Positions 46,415 through 54,898 of a stretch of DNA of 64,000 nucleotides are shown one piece after another. The position numbers and the translations under genes are program-made. The first letter of the stretch is position 1. Every line of letters starts with the position of its first letter. The stretch lies in the NCBI GenBank assembly GCA_910578615.1, contig CAJTRI010000009.1, positions 63,079 through 127,078 of the forward strand, read 5' to 3'. The notes under the pieces were generated by a model. That model did no database searches, was not told where the DNA came from, and saw only the letters and a list, made by a program, of their open reading frames with translations. The DNA comes from an uncultured Duncaniella sp. GTDB taxonomy: Bacteria > Bacteroidota > Bacteroidia > Bacteroidales > Muribaculaceae.

Positions 46415-47107
46415 ATGGACGTTATCTACGAAGACAACCACATAATAATAGTCAACAAGGCCCCGGGCGAGATAGTCCAGGGCGACAAGACCGGCGATAT
46501 CCCGCTTGTGGACTCCTTGAAAGAATGGATCAAGGAGAAATACTCCAAACCCGGAAACGTGTTCTGCGGACTCGTCCATCGTCTGGACAGACCCGTGGGA
46601 GGCATAGTGGTATTTGCCAAAACATCTAAGGCGCTCGCCAGAATGAACGAGATGTTCAGACTTGGCAAAGTCGAGAAGACCTATCTCGCCATCACCCGCA
46701 ACCGCCCGGTAAAAGACACACTGCGCCTCACGGGCTACCTGACAAGCGTGGAGAAAACAAACAAAAGCTACATCTCTCCCTCTCCGAGAGACGGAGCCAA
46801 AGAGGCTGCCCTCAGTTACTGTTATCTCGGCAGTTCCGACCGATACCACCTGTTGGAGGTGCGCCTTGAAACGGGACGCAAACACCAGATACGCGTGCAG
46901 CTTGCCTCAATAGGATGTCCCGTCAAGGGTGACCTCAAATATGGCGACAAGCGCAGCAATCCCGATGGCTCCATCTCCCTGCGCGCACACCGCATAAAGT
47001 TCGAACACCCGGTATCGGGAAAGACAGTCGATGTCACCGCCCCACTTCCGTCAGACCCTCTCTGGCAGGCGTTTGCAACCGTTCTTGACAAGAATCATGA
47101 AGATTGA
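46415..47107 (+). CDS. RluA family pseudouridine synthase
   Basis: Isomerises uridine in rRNA or tRNA. The ATG at 46415 is preferred over an upstream in-frame ATG at 46376, which would fall inside the promoter. The 230-residue protein has the catalytic aspartate in HRLDRPVGGIVVFAKT, and the RluA signature motifs KTYLAI and GRKHQIRVQLASIGCP. It lacks the S4 RNA-binding domain seen in RluC and RluD. It is the first gene of a run with the glycine-lipid enzymes. The target site is not predictable. Confidence 0.9.
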   Translation: MDVIYEDNHIIIVNKAPGEIVQGDKTGDIPLVDSLKEWIKEKYSKPGNVFCGLVHRLDRPVGGIVVFAKTSKALARMNEMFRLGKVEKTYLAITRNRPVKDTLRLTGYLTSVEKTNKSYISPSPRDGAKEAALSYCYLGSSDRYHLLEVRLETGRKHQIRVQLASIGCPVKGDLKYGDKRSNPDGSISLRAHRIKFEHPVSGKTVDVTAPLPSDPLWQAFATVLDKNHED

Positions 47108-47909
47108 CGTTGACGAGGTACTAAGGCTGAGAGCCCCCGGTTATTATCGGTTTATACCGCGATTTGCCGTCAGATATCTGGAAAAATTTATCTGCCAGGA
47201 ACGCCTCAACGAACTTCTCAGCCACAACGAGCACCTTGACGGCGCCGACTTTGCCGAAGGGGTCATACGCGACCTGTCGGTTGACTACCGCGTAAACGGT
47301 GACACCGACATCCAGGAACGCAGAGTGATATTCGTGTCAAACCATCCACTTGGCGGCCTTGACGGACTCGTACTGGCCTCGGCAGTCAAAAATCTCTATG
47401 GCGGTGACGGAAGAATGAAGTTTGTCGTAAACGACCTGCTTACCTTCGTAGCACCTTTGCGTTCCATCTTCCTCGGCATCAACAAACATGGCGACCAGTC
47501 AAGAGACGCGGCGGCAATGCTTGACGAGGCATTCCGAGGCGACGACCCCATAGTGATGTTTCCTGCCGGACTGGTGTCACGCCGGCAGCCAGACGGAACC
47601 ATAGCCGACCTAAGATGGCACAAAATGGTGGTAAACAAAGCCGTCACCTCACAGCGAGACATAATTCCCGTACATTTTAGCGGCGAGAATTCCAAGTTTT
47701 TTTATAATTTTGCACATCTGAGAACACGCCTCGGCCTGAAATTCAACATAGAGATGGTGAGACTTCCAGCAGAAATATTCCAACGCGAAGGTTCGACATT
47801 CACCATCACACTCGGACAGCCCGTCAGATGGAACACACTCAGCGGAGGCAGACACGCACAAGATGAAGCCGACCGTATCAGGGAGGCTGTCTACCGGCTC
47901 CGGCCATAA
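47097..47909 (+). CDS. glsA: Lysophospholipid-acyltransferase-like enzyme, probable glycine-lipid O-acyltransferase
   Basis: Likely adds the second acyl chain in glycine (amino acid) lipid synthesis at the membrane. The ATG at 47097 overlaps the end of the preceding gene by 11 nt. The acyltransferase motif reads NHPLGGLDG, that is histidine and aspartate separated by five residues instead of the usual four. The second block is MFPAGLVSRRQ. It is 270 residues long and adjoins the N-acyltransferase gene, the same pairing as glsA/glsB in Bacteroides. The symbol rests on this pairing. Confidence 0.78.
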   Translation: MKIDVDEVLRLRAPGYYRFIPRFAVRYLEKFICQERLNELLSHNEHLDGADFAEGVIRDLSVDYRVNGDTDIQERRVIFVSNHPLGGLDGLVLASAVKNLYGGDGRMKFVVNDLLTFVAPLRSIFLGINKHGDQSRDAAAMLDEAFRGDDPIVMFPAGLVSRRQPDGTIADLRWHKMVVNKAVTSQRDIIPVHFSGENSKFFYNFAHLRTRLGLKFNIEMVRLPAEIFQREGSTFTITLGQPVRWNTLSGGRHAQDEADRIREAVYRLRP

Positions 47910-47935
47910 ACACGAACCGGATTAAACGAACACCC

Positions 47936-48877
47936 ATGAACCAACAGATTATCGACCCCATAGACACGTCGCTCATAGAAGCCGAACTCACCCAAGAACG
48001 TCTGCTGCGTCCCACCAACAAAGGCAACAATCTTATCTACGTGGTGGACGGCAGGGAATGTCCGTCCGTAATGCAGGAGGTGGGACGGCTCAGAGAGGAG
48101 TCATTCCGTGCAGCCGGAGGAGGCACAGGCAAAAGCACCGACATCGACGAATTCGACCTCATGACGCCGCCATGCCGCCAGCTTATAGTGTGGAGTCCCG
48201 AATACCGAATAATCCTTGGGGGATATCGCTTCATCCTCGGTGAGGATATTAGGTTTGACGAGTCAGGACGTCCGCGCATCGCCACGAGCCACATGTTTGA
48301 TTTCTCGTCTGAGTTTATTGAAAAATACCTCCCGTCCACCATCGAGCTGGGAAGGTCTTTCGTGAGACTCGACTACCAGTCATCAAAGGCCGGAGCCAAA
48401 GCCCTCTTCGCCCTTGACAACCTTTGGGACGGGCTCGGGGCACTCACTGTCATCTACCCGCAGATAAAATATCTCTTCGGAAAGATGACAATGTATCCCG
48501 GCTACAACCGCGAATGCCGCGATATGATACTCTACTTCCTCCACAAACATTTCCCCGACCCTGACTGTCTTGTACGCCCCATACGCGCACTTGACACCGA
48601 CATAGACACCTCTATGATGGAAAGACTCTTCACCGGCGGCACATTCAAAGAGGACTACAAGATTCTCAATCATGCCATCCGGGAGCACGGATTCAACATC
48701 CCTCCGCTTGTAAATTCCTACATGGGCCTGTCGCCAACGATGAAAATGTTCGGCACGGCCATCAATGACGAGTTCGGAGATGTGGAAGAAAGCGGCATAT
48801 TCTTTGCCATCTCTGAAATTTTCGAAGAAAAAAAACGACGCCATATAGGTACATTCCAACCCAACAACCAATCATAA
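47936..48877 (+). CDS. glsB: GNAT-fold acyltransferase, probable glycine N-acyltransferase (glycine lipid synthesis)
   Basis: Likely transfers a beta-hydroxy fatty acyl chain to the amino group of glycine, the first step to commendamide-type and glycine lipids. The 313-residue protein belongs to the OlsB/hemolysin-like GNAT group: MQEVGRLREESFRAAGGGTG, the acceptor core LIVWSPEYRIILGGYR, ELGRSFVRLDYQ and the long C-terminal region. It lies 26 nt after the putative O-acyltransferase. Confidence 0.78.
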   Translation: MNQQIIDPIDTSLIEAELTQERLLRPTNKGNNLIYVVDGRECPSVMQEVGRLREESFRAAGGGTGKSTDIDEFDLMTPPCRQLIVWSPEYRIILGGYRFILGEDIRFDESGRPRIATSHMFDFSSEFIEKYLPSTIELGRSFVRLDYQSSKAGAKALFALDNLWDGLGALTVIYPQIKYLFGKMTMYPGYNRECRDMILYFLHKHFPDPDCLVRPIRALDTDIDTSMMERLFTGGTFKEDYKILNHAIREHGFNIPPLVNSYMGLSPTMKMFGTAINDEFGDVEESGIFFAISEIFEEKKRRHIGTFQPNNQS

Positions 48878-48890
48878 TCAACGAAAACTA

Positions 48891-49928
48891 ATGAAAAAAG
48901 AACGTATCCTCGTTACAGGAGGTACCGGCTACATAGGTTCGCACACCGTTGTAGAGCTACAAACTGCCGGTTATCCCGTGGTTATAATAGACAACCTCTC
49001 CAACTCAAATGCCGACGTTATTGACGGAATAGAGCGCATCACAGGAATCCGTCCCGACTTCGTAGAGGGTGATTGCACCGACATCGACACACTGCGCAAA
49101 CTGTTTTCCGACTATCCCGATATCAAGGGCATAATAAACTTCGCAGCCTCAAAGGCCGTGGGGGAAAGTATGCACAAACCCATTCTTTATTACCGCAACA
49201 ATCTCGGAACACTCCTAAACCTCCTTGACCTCATGGGCCCAGCCGGTGTGAAAGGCATTGTGTTCTCTTCGTCATGCACCGTCTATGGCGAACCAGACGA
49301 GAACCCGGTCACCGAGGCTGCACCTATCAAGAAAGCCACATCTCCCTACGGCAATACCAAGCAGATATCGGAAGAGATAATCACCGATGTCATCAACGCC
49401 GGCGCTCCTTTCAAGAGTGTGATATTGAGATATTTCAACCCTGTTGGCGCCCATCCCAGCGCAGAGATAGGCGAACTTCCGAACGGTGTCCCACAGAACC
49501 TCATTCCCTACCTCACGCAGACCGCCATAGGCATCCGCAAGGAGCTAAGCGTGTTCGGCAACGACTATGACACTCCTGACGGCTCATGTATCCGGGACTA
49601 CATCAATGTCGTAGACCTCGCGCAGGCCCATGTGATAGCCGTTGAAAGAATGCTCAACGATGTGAGCGACAAAAAGATTGAAATATTCAATCTCGGCACA
49701 GGCAACGGAGTCTCGGTGCTCGAACTCATCCACACCTTCGAAGAATCCACCGGAGTGAAAGTGCCCCACAAGATAGTAGGACGCCGTGCCGGAGACATCG
49801 AGAAGGTATGGGCGAACCCGGCATTTGCCAACGAAGTCCTCGGATGGAAGGCGACTTCCACTCTCGCCGACACAATGCGTTCGGCATGGGCCTGGCAACA
49901 AAAACTGCGCGAACGCGGCATCATGTAA
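48891..49928 (+). CDS. galE: UDP-glucose 4-epimerase
   Basis: Interconverts UDP-glucose and UDP-galactose for surface glycans and galactose use. It is a short-chain dehydrogenase of 345 residues with the NAD motif GGTGYIGSH, the serine of SSSCTVYGEP, the YGNTK catalytic pair and the extended-SDR RYFNPVGAHPS and GDIEKVWANP motifs. It starts 13 nt after the glsB-like gene, probably in the same operon. Confidence 0.96.
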   Translation: MKKERILVTGGTGYIGSHTVVELQTAGYPVVIIDNLSNSNADVIDGIERITGIRPDFVEGDCTDIDTLRKLFSDYPDIKGIINFAASKAVGESMHKPILYYRNNLGTLLNLLDLMGPAGVKGIVFSSSCTVYGEPDENPVTEAAPIKKATSPYGNTKQISEEIITDVINAGAPFKSVILRYFNPVGAHPSAEIGELPNGVPQNLIPYLTQTAIGIRKELSVFGNDYDTPDGSCIRDYINVVDLAQAHVIAVERMLNDVSDKKIEIFNLGTGNGVSVLELIHTFEESTGVKVPHKIVGRRAGDIEKVWANPAFANEVLGWKATSTLADTMRSAWAWQQKLRERGIM

Positions 49929-49943
49929 CCATTTTTTTCATAT

Positions 49944-50582
49944 ATGAACACCACCAAAACAGGAGTACTCTTCGACCTTGACGGCGTCCTCGTCGACAGC
50001 GAAGGGGAGTACTCAGTATTCTGGGGTGGAATGGGAGACCGCTACGGCCTCCCATCCACCTTTTCAGCCGACATCAAGGGTACTACCCTCGGCGAGATAC
50101 TATTGTCATTTCCGGAGAAAGACCGTGACGGAATAGTAAAGGCCCTACACGAATTCGAGGACAGGATGCTATACCCCGTCTATCCCGGGGTAATGGAGTT
50201 TCTGACAGAACTGCGTGCCAACGGAATCCCCTCTGCCATCGTAACAAGCAGTGACGATGTGAAAATGGGATTTCTGTTCTCACGCCACCCGGAGCTGAAA
50301 GATATGGTCGACTTTATAGTCACCGGCAGCATGGTCTCCAACAGCAAACCTCATCCCGAAGGATATCTGAAAGGGGCTGAACTAATCGGACGAGACCCCG
50401 CCGATTGCTTCGTGTTCGAAGATTCCATGCAGGGCCTTGAAGCCGGACGTCGTTCCGGGGCCACCGTCGTGGGAATAGCCACGACAAATCCACGCGAAAA
50501 AGTGGAAAAAACAGCCCACAAAACCATTGACGGCTTTGCGGGCTTTACATTGGACGACATGCTCGCTATTTCACGGCCTTAA
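49944..50582 (+). CDS. HAD-superfamily phosphatase, beta-phosphoglucomutase-like subgroup
   Basis: A cytoplasmic hydrolase of 212 residues. Motif I is FDLDGVLVDSE, motif II is the T/S of AIVTSSDD, and the lysine and acidic motifs are SKPHPEGYL and VFEDSMQG. The helical cap places it in subfamily IA with phosphoglycolate phosphatase and beta-phosphoglucomutase. The substrate is not determinable. It is the last gene of the group, and its end overlaps the convergent nadC by 17 nt. Confidence 0.87.
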   Translation: MNTTKTGVLFDLDGVLVDSEGEYSVFWGGMGDRYGLPSTFSADIKGTTLGEILLSFPEKDRDGIVKALHEFEDRMLYPVYPGVMEFLTELRANGIPSAIVTSSDDVKMGFLFSRHPELKDMVDFIVTGSMVSNSKPHPEGYLKGAELIGRDPADCFVFEDSMQGLEAGRRSGATVVGIATTNPREKVEKTAHKTIDGFAGFTLDDMLAISRP

Positions 50583-51414
50583 AACTCATATCAAGGCCTT
50601 TGACCGAATGGGTCAGCGCTCCGACCGAGATATAGTCTACACCACATTCCCCGTATTCACGGAGTGTGTCGAGAGTGATACCTCCCGATGACTCTATTTC
50701 CACACGGCCGTCAATCAGTCTGACGGCCTCTCGTGTGCGCTCGGGGGTAAAGTTGTCAAGCATTATGCGGTCTACGCCGGCTTCAAGAGCCTCCTCTATC
50801 TCGGCGGTATTACGCACCTCCTGCTCTATTTTGAGATCCTTGCCATTGGCCTTACAGTAATCTCTGGCAGCCTGTACAGCCTGCCTGATACCTCCGGCAA
50901 AGTCCACATGGTTATCCTTGATCAGGATCATATCGAAAAGACCTATGCGATGGTTGCACCCGCCTCCGATACGGACAGCCTCTTTTTCGAGCATTCTCAT
51001 GCCGGGTGTGGTCTTGCGCGTGTCAAGTACCTTGGTTTTAAGTCCGGCAAGACGCTGCTGGTATTTGTCGGTCTGCGTGGCAATACCGCTCATGCGCTGC
51101 ATGATGTTGAGCATCACACGCTCGGTCTGCAACAACGAACGCACCTTTCCTTCCACCTCGAAAGCCACGTCGCCGGGCTTGACATGCGCTCCGTCCTCGA
51201 TAAAGACTGTCATTTTCAGCGAAGGGTCAAATTTCTCAAACACCTTGCGGGCAATCTCGACACCTGCAAGTATACCTTCCTCCTTGATGATGAGGCGCTG
51301 ACAACCGATCTCGCTCTCGGGGATGGTGGAAAGGGTTGTATGGTCTCCGTCACCCACATCCTCGGCAAAGGCCAGGGTGAGCAGGTCGTCTATAAGTTGG
51401 TCTTTTGTCTTCAT
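50566..51414 (-). CDS. nadC: Nicotinate-nucleotide pyrophosphorylase (carboxylating)
   Basis: Converts quinolinate and PRPP to nicotinate mononucleotide in de novo NAD synthesis. The 282 residues include EDVGDGDHTT, ERVMLNIMQRMSGIAT, the PRPP/quinolinate site DTRKTTPGMR, GGGCNHRIGLFDMILIKDNH and the C-terminal ESSGGI. nadA and nadB are not in the window. Its start is 21 nt from the divergent rlmH start. Confidence 0.96.
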   Translation of the reverse strand: MKTKDQLIDDLLTLAFAEDVGDGDHTTLSTIPESEIGCQRLIIKEEGILAGVEIARKVFEKFDPSLKMTVFIEDGAHVKPGDVAFEVEGKVRSLLQTERVMLNIMQRMSGIATQTDKYQQRLAGLKTKVLDTRKTTPGMRMLEKEAVRIGGGCNHRIGLFDMILIKDNHVDFAGGIRQAVQAARDYCKANGKDLKIEQEVRNTAEIEEALEAGVDRIMLDNFTPERTREAVRLIDGRVEIESSGGITLDTLREYGECGVDYISVGALTHSVKGLDMSFKAVK

Positions 51415-51435
51415 TATAATATCTCTTGTTAATTC

Positions 51436-51909
51436 ATGAAAATCGTTCTTGTGGTGGTGGGAAAGACTTCCACACCCTATATAGCCTCAGCGGTGGATGA
51501 TTATGTCCGCAGGGTCAACCGATACGTACCCATGGAAGTGGTCACTATTCCCGATCTCAAAGCCACGCGCGGGCTGACAGAGGAAAACCAGAAACAGCGC
51601 GAGGGAACCGCGATATTATCAGCCCTCCAAGGGGGAGACCACGTGGTACTCCTTGACGAACGCGGTCGCGAGATGACCTCGCGCGAACTTGCCTTGGAGA
51701 TTGACCGCAGAATGGTGCAGGGACTGAAACGGCTCGTATTCGTGGTCGGAGGCCCGTATGGCTTCTCAAAAGAAGTCTATGACCGTGGCGATGCCAGACT
51801 GTCATTATCAAGGATGACGTTCACCCACGAAATGGTAAGGCTCTTCTTCACCGAACAGATCTATCGTTCCATGACCATCCTGCGCGGTGAACCATACCAC
51901 CATGATTAG
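51436..51909 (+). CDS. rlmH: 23S rRNA (pseudouridine1915-N3)-methyltransferase
   Basis: A SPOUT methyltransferase that modifies helix 69 of 23S rRNA. It is 157 residues, the family length. Motifs are YVRRVNRY, LDERGREMTS, VFVVGGPYGF and the knot-end FTHEMVRLFFTEQIYR with ILRGEPYHHD. It is monocistronic, and its stop overlaps the stop of the small reverse membrane gene by 3 bases. Confidence 0.96.
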   Translation: MKIVLVVVGKTSTPYIASAVDDYVRRVNRYVPMEVVTIPDLKATRGLTEENQKQREGTAILSALQGGDHVVLLDERGREMTSRELALEIDRRMVQGLKRLVFVVGGPYGFSKEVYDRGDARLSLSRMTFTHEMVRLFFTEQIYRSMTILRGEPYHHD

Positions 51910-52082
51910 GTGACAAGGAAGATGATATAGACAGCTATGAGGCCCAGCACGGCATATATGGCCATGCTTCGGAACATGAGACGCAGACGGCGCTCTCTCC
52001 GGGGAGACATCCATATATAGAGTCCCCCGGAGACGATTCCGAACAGGATAGCCGCGAATATCCAATATATGATGTCGCCCAT
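51906..52082 (-). CDS. Small two-helix membrane protein, 58 residues
   Basis: Function not recognised. The ATG at 52082 opens a 58-codon frame with two hydrophobic helices (about 4-24 and 40-57) joined by a strongly basic loop (SPRRERRLRLMFR). By the positive-inside rule the loop faces the cytoplasm and both ends lie outside. It starts 12 nt after the ddl stop on the same strand, as the last gene of that operon. Length is low, but the helix-loop-helix pattern and the spacing support it. It may be a small partner of the membrane-tethered Mur ligase. Confidence 0.65.
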   Translation of the reverse strand: MGDIIYWIFAAILFGIVSGGLYIWMSPRRERRLRLMFRSMAIYAVLGLIAVYIIFLVT

Positions 52083-52094
52083 CAGCCCGCGAGA

Positions 52095-53282
52095 TTATTT
52101 CAGCTTCCCACCCTTGATGCCGCCTTTGGCGCCACCAGACAGAGAGAAGATGTTCTGGTCGTAGCTGACGGTCTTCTGTCCCTGCTCACGCTTGCGTTTG
52201 AGAGCAAGACGTACAAGACGATCCATCAGTTTGTCAAAAGACAATCCTGTCGCCTCCCAGAGATAAAATGAGAGAGAACCCGGGATTGTGTTTATCTCAT
52301 TGACATATATCTCATCATTGTCATCGTCAATGATGAAGTCGATACGGCTTACTCCGTGACAGCCAAGCACACGGAATGTCTCTCCGGCAAGAAAGCGTAT
52401 ACGCTCGGTGACATCGGCTGGCAGATCGGCAGGAATCCTTTTCTGGGATGCCTGCATTCCCTTGGCCCCCTTTGTACCTCCCATATACTTGTCTTCATAT
52501 GAGAGTATCTCGGCGCTCTTGATAGGCTCTTCGAGAACAGAACTTTCATACTCGTCACAGTCTCCGAGCACGGAACAGTTAATCTCTTTGAGGTTGTCAA
52601 CCATATGCTCCACGATGATACGTGACGAGTATTTCTCAGCCACTTCTATTTTCTCGATAAGCTGCGCACGGTCGGCGGCTCGGCCAATGCCCACACTCGA
52701 TCCGAGGTTGGCGGGCTTCACGATGGCAGGATAACCTATCCTCTCTTCAATCCGGGCTATTATATCGTCACGTTTCTTGAACCATTCCTTGTCAGTGAAC
52801 CACACGTAGTCAAGCACCGGGACACCGCTTTCGCGCAGTACCATCTTCATGGTAATCTTGTCCATGCCGTTGGCGCTGGCAAGCGTGTTACACCCGGCAT
52901 AAGGTATTCCGATGGTTTCGAGGACACCTTCGAAAATGCCGTCTTCGACATTTGATCCATGAAGCACGGGAATCACCACATCAAGCTTGGTAAGTATATC
53001 CGAACCAAAGATGGCTTTCTTCACACGATAGAGGTTGTAATCTCCGTAAGACGGCCTCATATAGACCTGCGTGCACTTTTCCATAAGCGCAGGGAGATCT
53101 CGATAGCCGGCTATGTCAAACAGGACATCGCCGGTATAATACTTCCCGTCCTTGCTTATATATATAGGGGTAACATCATATTTGTCACGGTCAATGGCAT
53201 GCATGGCCTGATTCGCAGAAATCACCGAGATTTCATGCTCGGTGGAACGTCCGCCGAAAAAGACTCCGATATTGGTTTTCAT
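52095..53282 (-). CDS. ddl: D-alanine-D-alanine ligase
   Basis: An ATP-grasp enzyme joining two D-alanines for peptidoglycan. The 395 residues contain VFFGGRSTEHEISVIS, VIPVLHGSNVEDGIFEG, KPANLGSSVGIG, the loop SYEDKYMGG, whose tyrosines suggest D-Ala rather than D-Lac as second substrate, and the metal site VNEINTIPGS. It is longer than typical Ddl (about 310-370), and it ends in an unusual glycine/lysine-rich tail (LSGGAKGGIKGGKLK). It is encoded 20 nt after the MurF-like gene. Confidence 0.92.
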   Translation of the reverse strand: MKTNIGVFFGGRSTEHEISVISANQAMHAIDRDKYDVTPIYISKDGKYYTGDVLFDIAGYRDLPALMEKCTQVYMRPSYGDYNLYRVKKAIFGSDILTKLDVVIPVLHGSNVEDGIFEGVLETIGIPYAGCNTLASANGMDKITMKMVLRESGVPVLDYVWFTDKEWFKKRDDIIARIEERIGYPAIVKPANLGSSVGIGRAADRAQLIEKIEVAEKYSSRIIVEHMVDNLKEINCSVLGDCDEYESSVLEEPIKSAEILSYEDKYMGGTKGAKGMQASQKRIPADLPADVTERIRFLAGETFRVLGCHGVSRIDFIIDDDNDEIYVNEINTIPGSLSFYLWEATGLSFDKLMDRLVRLALKRKREQGQKTVSYDQNIFSLSGGAKGGIKGGKLK

Positions 53283-53302
53283 TATATTGGATGATTGTTG
53301 TT

Positions 53303-54889
53303 CTATTTGAATGTATCAGGGAGATCGTTCTCATAGAGCACGGTATCCCCGTTTCCAAGAATCCCTGACAGCATGGACTGGGCCTCGGCGAACGTGTCGG
53401 CTGTACGTATTTCCACACCGGCGTCCGCCACGCTCTCAATGCCCGAGACTATGGCCTCCCGGTTGTAGTGGCCTACAACTATCGCCACATCGGCCGCCAC
53501 GGCTATCTTTCGGCCGAACTCATGGTTCAGTTCCTCCTGTCTCTCACCCAGCTCTATCATTCCGGGGGTGACTATGACACGCTTGCCCGATTTCATCATG
53601 GACAGCACGTCAAGAGCCATCGCCGAACCTGCGGGATTGGAGTTGAATGCATCATCAATGATAGTGACTCCGCCGGGTGTCCGCTTCATATTGAGACGGT
53701 GTTCCACCTGCTCTATACGGCTGACGGCGTAACGGATTTTATCAACCGGCACTTCGAGATAGAGCGCCACTATGATAGCGGCCATGAGATTGGAGACATT
53801 GCACTCGCCCACGAGACGTGTGGAGAACTCATGACGTTCTCCTGCGGGGGTCACAAGGGTGAACAAGGTACCTTCGGGTGAATAAGTCAATTCTGAGGCC
53901 GTGAATCCGGCAGCCCCGGTATTGCCGACCGCATAACGGATACATTCAACATTCGCGACAGGGCGGTTGGCTACAAAGGGGAAGTCATCGTTTATGACAG
54001 CCATCCCGTCGGACGGAAGCGAATCGACAAGCTCGAACTTGGTACGCTGCACATTCTCAATTGTCTTGAAGGATTCGAGATGCTGCTCTCCCACGGCTGT
54101 CACTATACCTACCGATGGACGGACAAGGTCACATATTTCCTTGATGTCTCCCGGCTGCTTAGCCCCCATCTCCACGATGAACACCTCGTTATAGGGTTTA
54201 AGATATTCGCGTACAGTGCGGATGACACCCATAGTGGTATTATAACTCCCGGGGGTCATCATGACATCGAAATGTTCCGACAGGATGCGGTTAAGATAAT
54301 GCTTTGTACTTGTCTTGCCATAGCTCCCGGTTATGCCTATCACCCTCAGGCCGGGCATGGAACGCAATATACGCTCCGCGTCTCGGTAATATCTGTTATT
54401 GATGCGCTTCTCCACGGGTCGCAGAATGATGTTGGCCGCAAGGGTGAAGAAATGAGAGAAACAATATACGGCAAGGGTGGCTATTGCCACATATTCGAGA
54501 GACAGACCTCGGGAAAGGCATATTCCCGAGACTCCGCCTATTACAGCCAGAGCAAGAATAATCATAACCGCAAATATACGCCGAGCCCTCGCCGTCATTA
54601 CCAGCGGTTTCTTATACTTACTACCAGCAAGCTTGAAAATATTGACAATAGAGACAATAGCCACAAGATTTAACGAAACAAGTGGAACCGAGAGTGTGGA
54701 AAGCGAAGCCAGCACAACGGCGCCGGAGACGAGGCGCATCACCGAAGTGGTGTCCTGCGAGGTGGATAGCCAGCGGCTGTAACGCTCGTTACGATAGGAA
54801 TTCTGCTGCAACATCATCAGGTCGCGGCGAAATTCCATCACAACGCCTATGAAGGCTATCACTATACCAACAAGACTGAAAATCAACAT
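53303..54889 (-). CDS. Membrane-anchored MurF-like Mur ligase
   Basis: A Mur-ligase-fold enzyme of 528 residues, probably joining D-Ala-D-Ala to a UDP-MurNAc-tripeptide or a related precursor. It carries an N-terminal membrane region: a helix at 1-18, then hydrophobic segments at about 55-90 and 104-155. The catalytic part (about 180-528) has the P-loop GITGSYGKTSTKHYL, the EMGAKQPGDI and GEQHLESF motifs, and the C-terminal IDDAFNSNPAG seen in MurF. Ordinary MurF is soluble, about 430-460 residues. Its neighbours are ddl downstream and an alpha/beta hydrolase upstream. Confidence 0.85.
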   Translation of the reverse strand: MLIFSLVGIVIAFIGVVMEFRRDLMMLQQNSYRNERYSRWLSTSQDTTSVMRLVSGAVVLASLSTLSVPLVSLNLVAIVSIVNIFKLAGSKYKKPLVMTARARRIFAVMIILALAVIGGVSGICLSRGLSLEYVAIATLAVYCFSHFFTLAANIILRPVEKRINNRYYRDAERILRSMPGLRVIGITGSYGKTSTKHYLNRILSEHFDVMMTPGSYNTTMGVIRTVREYLKPYNEVFIVEMGAKQPGDIKEICDLVRPSVGIVTAVGEQHLESFKTIENVQRTKFELVDSLPSDGMAVINDDFPFVANRPVANVECIRYAVGNTGAAGFTASELTYSPEGTLFTLVTPAGERHEFSTRLVGECNVSNLMAAIIVALYLEVPVDKIRYAVSRIEQVEHRLNMKRTPGGVTIIDDAFNSNPAGSAMALDVLSMMKSGKRVIVTPGMIELGERQEELNHEFGRKIAVAADVAIVVGHYNREAIVSGIESVADAGVEIRTADTFAEAQSMLSGILGNGDTVLYENDLPDTFK

Positions 54890-54898
54890 CTTTTCAAA

